DNA of 6,641 nucleotides, from contig CAZKEV010000075.1 in assembly GCA_964551875.1 (NCBI GenBank), forward strand, positions 1 through 6,641, given 5' to 3'. Source of the DNA: JACTUA01 sp964551875. Lineage in GTDB: Archaea; Halobacteriota; Methanomicrobia; Methanomicrobiales; JACTUA01. Position 1 is the stretch's first letter, and each line of letters begins with the position of its first letter. Of the stretch, positions 1-5,319 are shown one piece after another. Position numbers and translations under genes: made by a program. The notes beneath the pieces were generated by a model. That model was not told the origin of the DNA. It did not search any database and worked only from the letters and a program-made list of their open reading frames with translations.

Positions 1-216
1 CTCATCCAGCTCTACACCCAGCGCTCCATGGAGGTTACCGTGGAGGCGGGGGTGGTTACCATCCTCCTCCCGCCGGCGATCATGTACGACCGGCGCTGGC
101 TCCTCTGGCGGAGCCGGGTTGTCCAGGAGATCTTCGAATTCTACCCCGAGATCGAGGAGATTGTCATGAGGGAGAGCTTCAAGCGGCCGGCAAAGGCAGA
201 GGGGAGCGGGGAGTAA
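1..216 (+). CDS. Unrecognised protein, C-terminal fragment (5' end outside window)
   Basis: The frame is open from the first base of the window to a TAA at 214-216, so this is the last 71 codons of a gene that begins upstream. An ATG at 28 exists, but the reading continues through it with similar composition and no ribosome binding site precedes it, so it is probably internal. The visible part has a hydrophobic beta-like stretch (VVTILLPPAIMY), then a basic/aromatic segment (DRRWLLWRSR), an acidic helix (EIFEFYPEIEEIVM) and a charged tail rich in Lys, Glu and Gly. It has no membrane segment or cysteine motif. I do not recognise the family. The next gene on the same strand starts 132 bases later behind its own TATA-like element, so co-transcription is not evident. 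Confidence 0.6.
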   Translation, partial: LIQLYTQRSMEVTVEAGVVTILLPPAIMYDRRWLLWRSRVVQEIFEFYPEIEEIVMRESFKRPAKAEGSGE

Positions 217-263
217 GGCCCCACCTTCTTCTCCTGTCTCATTTACGCGGAACGCATCATAAC

Positions 264-272
264 TCTTTTATC
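264..272 (+). promoter_or_regulatory. Possible TATA box for the small membrane protein gene
   Basis: TTTTATC-like AT-rich stretch in the 132-base gap after the left-edge gene. A start about 26 bases downstream would give a leader of roughly 50 bases that contains the ribosome binding site at 337-343. The assignment rests on composition and spacing only. Confidence 0.35.
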
Positions 273-336
273 AGCAACACCAATATCCTCATAACATCCC
301 AGGGCTGCCCGAATCGGGAAAGGGGCGGTGATGCCC

Positions 337-343
337 GGGAGGA
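337..343 (+). promoter_or_regulatory. Shine-Dalgarno site that decides the start of the small membrane protein
   Basis: GGGAGGA lies six bases before the ATG at 349 and is the best match here to the archaeal anti-Shine-Dalgarno complement GGAGGTGA. It favours ATG 349 over the in-frame GTG 328, ATG 331 and ATG 343. A weaker GGGGCGG at 322-328 could serve ATG 331. Confidence 0.5.
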
Positions 344-348
344 TGACC

Positions 349-630
349 ATGCCAGAGGGAGCAGATATGCCGGAACCGGAGAAGCCCCCATTCGGGGATG
401 TCCTTCTTGAGGCCCTGAAGGGGATCAGGAGCGAGATACTCCTCTACGGGATCGCGGTCATCATCATCATCGTCGGTTCGGCACAGTTCGGTATAGATGT
501 ACTGCGGGAGCTGAAGTACCCGCTCCTTGTCTTTGCCACCTTTGTTCTCGTCGTGTACTTTATCCTCAGTCTGATTGGAGCCAGGAAAAGGGTGATCAGC
601 AGGAAGGCAGAAGAGAGGCGAACCCCGTAA
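349..630 (+). CDS. Small two-helix membrane protein, hypothetical
   Basis: 93 residues from ATG 349; starts at 328, 331 or 343 would add 7, 6 or 2 residues. The N-terminus is acidic and proline-rich. Two hydrophobic segments follow, about residues 30-48 (rich in Ile, GIAVIIIIVG) and 57-77 (LLVFATFVLVVYFILSLIG), separated by a short charged loop. The tail is strongly basic (ARKRVISRKAEERR). By the positive-inside rule the basic tail should be cytoplasmic and, with two helices, so should the N-terminus. There is no signal peptide and no catalytic or metal-binding motif. I do not recognise a family. It stands alone: the upstream gap has its own TATA-like element and the next gene has its own promoter 40 bases beyond this stop. 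Confidence 0.65.
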   Translation: MPEGADMPEPEKPPFGDVLLEALKGIRSEILLYGIAVIIIIVGSAQFGIDVLRELKYPLLVFATFVLVVYFILSLIGARKRVISRKAEERRTP

Positions 631-670
631 CCTCCCGGATTCCGATGCTCTCCTCTCAGGGAGAGATCCC

Positions 671-680
671 TTATTATTAT
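671..680 (+). promoter_or_regulatory. TATA-like box of the F390 synthetase-like gene
   Basis: TTATTATTAT stands out in GC-rich surroundings. Its centre is about 31 bases before the ATG at 707, so a start of transcription some 26 bases downstream falls only a few bases before the start codon. This implies a leaderless or nearly leaderless mRNA and fits the absence of a strong ribosome binding site. Confidence 0.55.
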
Positions 681-706
681 CCGGCCCCCCGTACTCTCAA
701 GGGAAT

Positions 707-2065
707 ATGCCTGCCCCCAGGTACTTCAACGAAGCCATCGAGACCGCTGACCGTGGCGCCCTCAACGCGGTCATCGACGAACGGGTGCACTACACGGTCG
801 GGTACGCCTACGAGCACTCCCCGTTCTACCGTTCATGGTTCGTGAAGCAGGGTATCGATCCCGCATCGGTGAAGACCCATGAGGACCTCCTCTCTCTGCC
901 CGTCATCTCGGGAAAGACCATCCGCGCAAACCAGCCGCCGGAGACAGGGGACTTCCTCTTCCGGAGCGTGGACTGGAGGGACGTCTTCACCGTCCATGAG
1001 ACGAGCGGGACGAGCGGCACCCCGAAGGCCTTCTTCCTGACATGGGAGGACTGGGAACGGTATGCAGAGAAGTACGCCCGGTCCTTTGTATCCCAGGGGT
1101 TCGGGCCCGGGGACAGAGTGGTGATCTGCGCATCCTATGGCATGAACGTGGGGGCGAACACCATGACCCTCGCCGCCCACGGGATCGGGATGACCATCAT
1201 TCCGGAGGGGACATGCAACTTCCCTGTCCATGTCATCCGGAGGTTCCGCCCGACCGGGATAGTGGGGTCTGTCTTCAAGCTCCTTAACCTAGCCCGCCGG
1301 CTGAAGGCCGAGGGTATCCCCCCTTCAGAGTCCGGCGTAGCGAGGCTCGTGGCAGGAGGGGAGTCCTTTGCTCCGGAATCACGGGAGTATGTCGCAGAGA
1401 TCTGGGGTTGCCCGGTACACAACACGTACGGGTCCACCGAGGGGTCCATGTGCGGGGAATGTGACCGCCACACCGGCCTGCACGTGCCCGAAGACCTCGT
1501 CCATATGGACATCTATGACCCGGGAATGAAGGCTTTTGTTCCGGATGGGGAGTGCGGCCGGATCGTGCTCTCCACCCTCATCGGCAAGGGGGAGCGCTGC
1601 GGTACGCTCCTCATCAACTATGATACCGAAGACACATCGGCGGTTATATCGAGGGAGAGGTGCGCCTGCGGGCGGACACACCTGCGGATCATGAACCCCA
1701 CGAGGGATGCGGAGACCTTCCAGGCTGGGGGAGCATACTTCAACCGGATTGACGTGGAACGGGGTGTCTTCCAGCGGGAGAATATGGAGTACCTGACCGG
1801 CGACTACGAGGCGCTCCTGCACAACGGGGACCGTGAGGGCTCAACAGAGATGCAGGTCACGCTGGAATGCATGGACCCGGATCGCACCGACCGGGAAGGG
1901 ATATCCAGCCGGTTCATCGAAGGTTTCCTGGGCAGGAATCCCTACCTCAGGGCTGCCCACGATGGAGGGCTCCTCACCTTCTCTTTCACCTTTGCCTGCC
2001 TGGGATCCCTGGAGCACCAGAAGATGAAGGGCAGGCCGAGACGGGTGGCGGACCGCAGGTCCTGA
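707..2065 (+). CDS. ftsA: Coenzyme F390 synthetase / phenylacetate-CoA ligase-like adenylate-forming enzyme
   Basis: 452 residues of the AMP-binding superfamily, PaaK/F390 synthetase branch. Visible motifs are the phosphate loop TSGTSGTPK (residues 99-107), the adenine/acyl motif YGSTE (241-245), the ribose-binding type YDTED (305-309), GR at 322-323, and a C-terminal KGRPRR (441-446) that places Lys441 as the likely adenylation lysine. A Cys/His set (C249, C252, H259, C319, C321) resembles the zinc site of PaaK-like proteins. F390 synthetases transfer AMP or GMP from ATP or GTP to the 8-hydroxyl of F420, typically on oxygen exposure, and act in the cytoplasm. The convergent cofE neighbour supports an F420 role. 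The start is ATG 707, 31 bases after a TATA-like box. Family membership is clear, but substrate choice between F420 and an aryl or acyl acid is inferred from overall resemblance. The symbol follows the methanogen F390 synthetase and is unrelated to bacterial cell-division FtsA. Confidence 0.78.
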   Translation: MPAPRYFNEAIETADRGALNAVIDERVHYTVGYAYEHSPFYRSWFVKQGIDPASVKTHEDLLSLPVISGKTIRANQPPETGDFLFRSVDWRDVFTVHETSGTSGTPKAFFLTWEDWERYAEKYARSFVSQGFGPGDRVVICASYGMNVGANTMTLAAHGIGMTIIPEGTCNFPVHVIRRFRPTGIVGSVFKLLNLARRLKAEGIPPSESGVARLVAGGESFAPESREYVAEIWGCPVHNTYGSTEGSMCGECDRHTGLHVPEDLVHMDIYDPGMKAFVPDGECGRIVLSTLIGKGERCGTLLINYDTEDTSAVISRERCACGRTHLRIMNPTRDAETFQAGGAYFNRIDVERGVFQRENMEYLTGDYEALLHNGDREGSTEMQVTLECMDPDRTDREGISSRFIEGFLGRNPYLRAAHDGGLLTFSFTFACLGSLEHQKMKGRPRRVADRRS

Positions 2066-2107
2066 ACCGGCCGAAAAGGCTGATTGTTCAGATACCCCTT
2101 CCTGGGG

Positions 2108-2113
2108 AAAAAA
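2108..2113 (-). terminator. cofE: T6 tract just after cofE
   Basis: Six A residues on the plus strand give TTTTTT on the cofE transcript, eight bases beyond the TGA at 2122. A T-rich run without a hairpin is enough for archaeal intrinsic termination. The gap between the convergent genes is only 56 bases, so this run may limit antisense reading into the F390 synthetase-like gene. Confidence 0.45.
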
Positions 2114-2121
2114 CGGGTGGA

Positions 2122-2883
2122 TCAGCTCCCGGGTCCGGCCCCCGGCTCCCTGCAGATCGCTTTCCTTATGACATCCTCCTCGGGCCTGAAGTACATGTCA
2201 TCATGGCCGGTCCACCGGCCGCAGCCCCGGAAGACCGCTGCCGGTATCCCCTGGTGGCTCTCCCCCATGACGAAGTTGGCAAAGCCCGCTATCTCGTCCA
2301 CAACTGCCTCCTCGGTGATGAGGAGGACGTGCCCGAAAAGGTCGGTATCGTTCCGGTAGTCCCGGATGGCAGGGAATCCGCTCCACCCGATAGCATTTCC
2401 CGTCTGGCCCCTGCGGAAGGCCCTCCCGCAGGTGTCCGTGATGATGACCCCTACCTCCTTCCCCGAGAGGGCATGGAGCCGTTCCCGCACTTCTGCTGCT
2501 GCTCCCATGGGATCGGGGGGGAGGAGGATGACCGACCCGTCCTCGATGTTGGACCGGTCCACCCCCGATCTTACCCCGATATGGCCGAAGGGAAGCTCCG
2601 AGAGGATGAAGGGGTGCTCCAGGAGAACCTCCTTTGCCTCGTCAAGGACTGACTGGACGAACCGCGGGTCTTCCCGGTCCCTCCGGGCGATCCGCTCCGC
2701 CCTCTCCGACGGGACGATCCCGGAGAGGTCCCGCGTATACCCCTTTGCCTTGGAGTATATCGTTGAGGCGAGGACGAGGATATCCCCGTCCTGGAATGCG
2801 ACACGGTCGCAGACGAGGGCCGGGATATCGTCCCCCTTCCTGATCAGGGGGAGCCCCTGGACAGGGATCACCTGGATGGTCAT
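2122..2883 (-). CDS. cofE: Coenzyme F420-0:L-glutamate ligase CofE
   Basis: 253 residues, the usual length for stand-alone archaeal CofE. The enzyme adds L-glutamates to F420-0 using GTP, giving F420-1 and then gamma-linked F420-2, the last step of F420 assembly in the cytoplasm. Recognisable parts are the N-terminus (IQVIPVQGLPLIRKGDDI), DGDILVLAS (32-40) followed by SKAKG, the segment HIGVRSGVDRSNI (101-113) with Asp109, and the signature ITDTCGRAFRRGQTGNAIG (148-166) with Asp150 and Thr151. Acidic residues at these positions are the metal/GTP site in the family. The start chosen is ATG 2883: the protein aligns from there, and a TATA-like box lies 26 bases upstream, fitting a leaderless mRNA. 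The frame stays open to an ATG at 3000, but those 39 codons look non-coding. It is convergent with the F390 synthetase-like gene. Rubrerythrin is upstream on the same strand, 295 bases away. Confidence 0.93.
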   Translation of the reverse strand: MTIQVIPVQGLPLIRKGDDIPALVCDRVAFQDGDILVLASTIYSKAKGYTRDLSGIVPSERAERIARRDREDPRFVQSVLDEAKEVLLEHPFILSELPFGHIGVRSGVDRSNIEDGSVILLPPDPMGAAAEVRERLHALSGKEVGVIITDTCGRAFRRGQTGNAIGWSGFPAIRDYRNDTDLFGHVLLITEEAVVDEIAGFANFVMGESHQGIPAAVFRGCGRWTGHDDMYFRPEEDVIRKAICREPGAGPGS

Positions 2884-2905
2884 GGATGGAGGTTTCCCGT
2901 CCACG

Positions 2906-2913
2906 GAAATAAA
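2906..2913 (-). promoter_or_regulatory. cofE: TATA-like box of cofE
   Basis: The minus strand reads TTTATTTC. Its centre is about 26 bases from ATG 2883, the normal distance from an archaeal TATA box to the transcription start. No Shine-Dalgarno site lies between them. This places the start of the transcript at or beside the ATG and supports 2883 as the translation start. Confidence 0.55.
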
Positions 2914-3078
2914 GGGGACGGTGTTTGCCGGGGAATTCGATCTCCGGATCTCCAAAAAGGGTATGGGGTCATTTTCAGCCACCGACTGCCCGGGCTTCAA
3001 TGAAATGTACGATGACTATCCGGGGTGCGAGGACGCTCATGGGGGCATCGCCTTTGGTTCGTTCCCGCCTTTGCGGCG

Positions 3079-3092
3079 CCCCCCCCCTTTTT
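3079..3092. repeat. Homopolymer tract C9 followed by T5
   Basis: Nine C residues (3079-3087) run directly into five T residues (3088-3092) in the rubrerythrin-cofE gap. On the strand carrying both genes this reads A5 then G9. It lies about 200 bases upstream of the cofE start, outside the core promoter. Confidence 0.85.
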
Positions 3093-3132
3093 GGGATACG
3101 TCGGTATTGAGAAGACACCCCCCAGTCATCCC

Positions 3133-3146
3133 CTGCCAGGTGGCAG
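3133..3146. repeat. Perfect inverted repeat downstream of rubrerythrin
   Basis: CTGCCA-GG-TGGCAG, six-base arms with a two-base centre, 33 bases beyond the rubrerythrin stop. As RNA it would form a CTGCC/GGCAG stem with a four-base loop. No T tract follows on the minus strand, so it is not a classic terminator. A dimeric regulator site or an mRNA 3' stem is possible. Confidence 0.6.
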
Positions 3147-3178
3147 AACTGAACAATTTCCGTCGTAAACCAGTACCC

Positions 3179-3751
3179 TCAGTAGTTCTCGCACCAGACC
3201 TCGAAGTAGCTCCGCGCATGGGCGCAGACGGGGCATTTCTGGGGTGCTTCGCCGGCCCCGTGCACATACCCGCAGTTCCTGCATTTCCACTGTATCGGGA
3301 CATCCTTCACAAAGACCTTCCCCTGCTCGAGGTTCGCGAGCAGTTTCAGGTAACGCCTCTCATGGGAGGCCTCGACCTTCGCAATCTGCCGGAACGTATT
3401 GGCCACATCGGGGAATCCCTCCTTCACCGCGACCTGGCTGAAGCCGGGGTAGAGGGTTCCCCATTCGAATTTCTCCCCTTCGGCGGCAGCTTTCAGGTTG
3501 GCAGCCGTTGTTCCCGTGATCCCGGCCGGGTAAGACGCCGTGATCTCCACGAGCCCGCCCTTCAGGTGGTTGAAGAAGAGCTGGGCATGCTCCCTCTCAT
3601 TGTCCGAGGTCTCCTGGAATATCCCCGAGATCTGCTCATACCCCTCCTTCCTTGCGACGCTCGCGAAGAAGCTGTACCTTGTCCTTGCCTGGGACTCGCC
3701 GGCAAAGGCGGCGAGCAGGTTTTTTTCTGTCTTACTGCCCTTTAAGTCCAT
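3179..3751 (-). CDS. rbr: Rubrerythrin
   Basis: 190 residues, typical full-length rubrerythrin: an N-terminal ferritin-like four-helix diiron domain and a C-terminal rubredoxin-like domain. Diiron ligand candidates are E19 (AGES), E52-x2-H55 (NEREH), E93 and E96 (GEKFE), and E127-x2-H130 (VEASH). The rubredoxin iron site is C157-x2-C160 and C173-x2-C176 (CRNCGY, CPVC). The family reduces hydrogen peroxide in the cytoplasm of anaerobes, taking electrons through rubredoxin or a similar carrier. The ATG at 3751 follows a strong ribosome binding site (GGAGGT, nine bases upstream). It diverges from the iron-sulfur aldo/keto reductase across 235 bases. The TGA lies at 3179-3181. No motif residue is missing. 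Confidence in the family is very high; the physiological electron donor cannot be told from sequence. Confidence 0.96.
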   Translation of the reverse strand: MDLKGSKTEKNLLAAFAGESQARTRYSFFASVARKEGYEQISGIFQETSDNEREHAQLFFNHLKGGLVEITASYPAGITGTTAANLKAAAEGEKFEWGTLYPGFSQVAVKEGFPDVANTFRQIAKVEASHERRYLKLLANLEQGKVFVKDVPIQWKCRNCGYVHGAGEAPQKCPVCAHARSYFEVWCENY

Positions 3752-3760
3752 TCATTACCG

Positions 3761-3766
3761 ACCTCC
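3761..3766 (-). promoter_or_regulatory. rbr: Strong Shine-Dalgarno site of rubrerythrin
   Basis: The minus strand reads GGAGGT nine bases before ATG 3751. It implies a real 5' leader, so transcription must start upstream of 3766. This argues against the CTTATC sequence near 3783-3789 as the TATA box, because a start from there would remove this site. Confidence 0.8.
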
Positions 3767-3842
3767 TCACATTGGTTCACTCTGATAAGGAATTCATGAG
3801 CGATTGACACAGTGATGGAATGATAGGGTCTCGGCCCGGGAT

Positions 3843-3856
3843 ATGAATAAATTTTT
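3843..3856. promoter_or_regulatory. AT-rich promoter island between the divergent rubrerythrin and reductase genes
   Basis: ATGAATAAATTTTT is the most AT-rich spot in the 235-base divergent region. Read on the minus strand (AAAAATTTATTCAT) it is a plausible TATA box for rubrerythrin, giving a leader of about 70-75 bases. It could also drive rightward transcription with a leader of over 100 bases toward the reductase. Which direction it serves is inference. Confidence 0.4.
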
Positions 3857-3949
3857 CATTTCTCAACCATGGATAGATCGCTGGGCATCATCGGCTCGGC
3901 CCTGTTCCCCGCGTGAAGGATTCATATGGATGCAGGGTAACAGGAGATG

Positions 3950-3957
3950 GAATATAC
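3950..3957 (+). promoter_or_regulatory. TATA-like box of the aldo/keto reductase
   Basis: GAATATAC, centred about 33 bases before ATG 3987, matches the spacing seen for three other genes in the window. A start 26 bases downstream would leave a leader of about seven bases. Confidence 0.45.
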
Positions 3958-3986
3958 CCGCGACCGTTTGAGAGAGATGATCCTCC

Positions 3987-5129
3987 ATGTTGTACAGGAA
4001 GATGAAAAAGGCTGATCCGGAGCTCTCCATCCTCGGCTTCGGGGCAATGCGCCTCCCGGTCCTTCCCGACGGCCATGTCGATGAACCGGAGGCGACCCGG
4101 ATGATCCGGTATGCGATCCATCACGGGGTCAACTATGTCGACACCGCCTATCCCTATCACAACGGGGAGAGCGAGCTGGTTGTCGGGAAAGCCCTCGCAG
4201 GCGGGTACCGCGAACGGGTGAACCTTGCGACCAAGCTCCCTAGCTGGCTGATCAAGTCCCGCGGTGACATGGAGCGGTACCTGGATGAGCAGCTGAAGAA
4301 GCTCCAGACCGACCGGATTGATTTCTACCTCGTCCATGGCCTGATCCAGCCCTTCTGGGAGAGCCTCTCATCCCTGGGGGTCCTGGAGTTCCTCGACGAT
4401 GCGATCGCTGACGGCAGGATCCGGTACGCCGGTTTCTCGTTCCATGACACCACCAGGCTCTTCAAAGAGATCGTGAAGGCCTATGACTGGACATTCACCC
4501 AGATCCAGTACAACTTCATGGACGAGGATTACCAAGCGGGGACGAAGGGGCTCCGGTATGCGGCAAAGAAGGGGCTCGGGATCGTGGTCATGGAGCCGAT
4601 CCGCGGCGGCCTCCTCGCACGGGATGTTCCCGGCATCACGGAGATCTGGAAGAAGGCACCCGTCCAACGAACCCCGGCGGAGTGGGCACTCCGCTGGGTC
4701 TGGAACCATCCCGAAGTAACCGTCGTCCTCTCGGGCATGTCGGCCTTCGAGCAGGTCACCCAGAATATCGCATATGCGGAGAATGGGCTGCCCGACTCGC
4801 TGGACCGGAAGGAACTTGCGGTGTATAATAAGGTCAGAAAGGAGTTCAGGAAGCGGATAGCCATCCCGTGCACCGGCTGCAAATACTGCTCTCCCTGCCC
4901 TCACGGGGTGAGCATCCCCGAGTGCTTCGAGCTCTATAACCAGGCGCACATGTATAACGCGAAGGAGTCGGTACAGCAGATCTATACCATGTTCCTCGGG
5001 GGAGTCTTCGACGGGGTCCCCACGTTTGCGTCCTGCTGCCAGGATTGCGGCGAGTGCGAGGAGAAGTGCCCCCAGGGGCTCCCGATCCGGGAGAATCTCA
5101 GGAAGGTCGCAGAGTTCTATGGGAGATGA
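3987..5129 (+). CDS. Aldo/keto reductase with two C-terminal 4Fe-4S motifs
   Basis: 380 residues. The N-terminal part is an aldo/keto reductase TIM barrel: LGFGAMRLP (16-24), the active-site segment DTAYPYHNGESE with Asp52 and Tyr57, Lys83 (ATKLP) and His117 (YLVHG) as the catalytic tetrad, QIQYNFMD (172-179) and EPIRGGLLA (203-211). The C-terminal part carries two ferredoxin-like sets: C295, C298, C301, C304 followed by Pro, and C351, C354, C357, C361 followed by Pro, with an extra Cys350. This layout is common in archaea and clostridia and points to a cytoplasmic oxidoreductase joining carbonyl or hydride chemistry to iron-sulfur electron transfer; the substrate is unknown. ATG 3987 is used because the barrel motif begins soon after. 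A purine stretch (3970-3980) could be a weak ribosome binding site, but a TATA-like box 33 bases upstream suggests a very short leader. It is divergent from rubrerythrin. Confidence 0.93.
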   Translation: MLYRKMKKADPELSILGFGAMRLPVLPDGHVDEPEATRMIRYAIHHGVNYVDTAYPYHNGESELVVGKALAGGYRERVNLATKLPSWLIKSRGDMERYLDEQLKKLQTDRIDFYLVHGLIQPFWESLSSLGVLEFLDDAIADGRIRYAGFSFHDTTRLFKEIVKAYDWTFTQIQYNFMDEDYQAGTKGLRYAAKKGLGIVVMEPIRGGLLARDVPGITEIWKKAPVQRTPAEWALRWVWNHPEVTVVLSGMSAFEQVTQNIAYAENGLPDSLDRKELAVYNKVRKEFRKRIAIPCTGCKYCSPCPHGVSIPECFELYNQAHMYNAKESVQQIYTMFLGGVFDGVPTFASCCQDCGECEEKCPQGLPIRENLRKVAEFYGR

Positions 5130-5319
5130 TCAGGGCACCCCTTCTCGCATACCCCAAGGAACGGGAGACATGTTCCAGCAATCCCCACGGTTTCCCTCTT
5201 TGGCCTCGCCCGAATGTACCAATATCCATTTTTCGAAAGAAGCATGTGAGGATGGGGATACGTGGGCACAAGATTGATTGCATCTCAGGAAAGAATATTC
5301 ATTTGGGGAATTGGGCCAT
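5130..5319. other. Gap between reductase and phosphatase
   Basis: 190 bases without a supported gene. A GGAAC/GTTCC inverted repeat (5159-5163 and 5173-5177, nine-base loop) followed by a pyrimidine-rich stretch at 5191-5202 is a weak candidate for the reductase terminator. The phosphatase TATA-like box is at the right end. Confidence 0.4.
5293..5300 (+). promoter_or_regulatory. TATA-like box of the phosphatase gene
   Basis: GAATATTC, centred about 24 bases before ATG 5320. No convincing Shine-Dalgarno site lies between them, so the transcript may begin at or very near the ATG. This also argues against the in-frame TTG at 5278, which would lie upstream of the promoter. Confidence 0.45.

Larger units (their letters stand above)
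2884..3178. other. 295-base gap between rubrerythrin and cofE
   Basis: No supported gene. From right to left it holds the palindrome CTGCCAGGTGGCAG (3133-3146), a run of six C (3118-3123), a run of nine C followed by five T (3079-3092), a small stem CGCC/GGCG (3066-3078), and the cofE TATA-like box (2906-2913). A 21-codon minus-strand frame (2975-3040) lacks a good ribosome binding site. The gap is long enough to hold a separate cofE promoter plus any rubrerythrin 3' end. Confidence 0.6.

Noticed and set aside
1867..2652. 261-codon plus-strand frame overlapping the F390 synthetase-like gene end and cofE
   Set aside because: It overlaps the 3' end of one real gene out of frame and the antisense of another, and has low-complexity Gly/Pro/Arg composition.
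2975..3040. 21-codon minus-strand frame upstream of cofE as a possible leader peptide
   Set aside because: No good ribosome binding site, and the cofE TATA-like box lies downstream of it, so it would not be on the likely cofE transcript.
3131..3146. Palindrome considered as an intrinsic terminator of rubrerythrin
   Set aside because: The stem is present but no T run follows on the minus strand; the following sequence is G-rich.
2366..3745. 459-codon plus-strand open frame lying opposite cofE and rubrerythrin
   Set aside because: It is antisense to two clear conserved genes and the gap between them, its translation is rich in Arg, Pro and Ser with no domain, and it has no promoter or ribosome binding site. 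GC-rich DNA often leaves such antisense frames open.
3888..4949. Minus-strand frames opposite the aldo/keto reductase
   Set aside because: They are antisense to a gene with intact catalytic and iron-sulfur motifs and show no recognisable domain.
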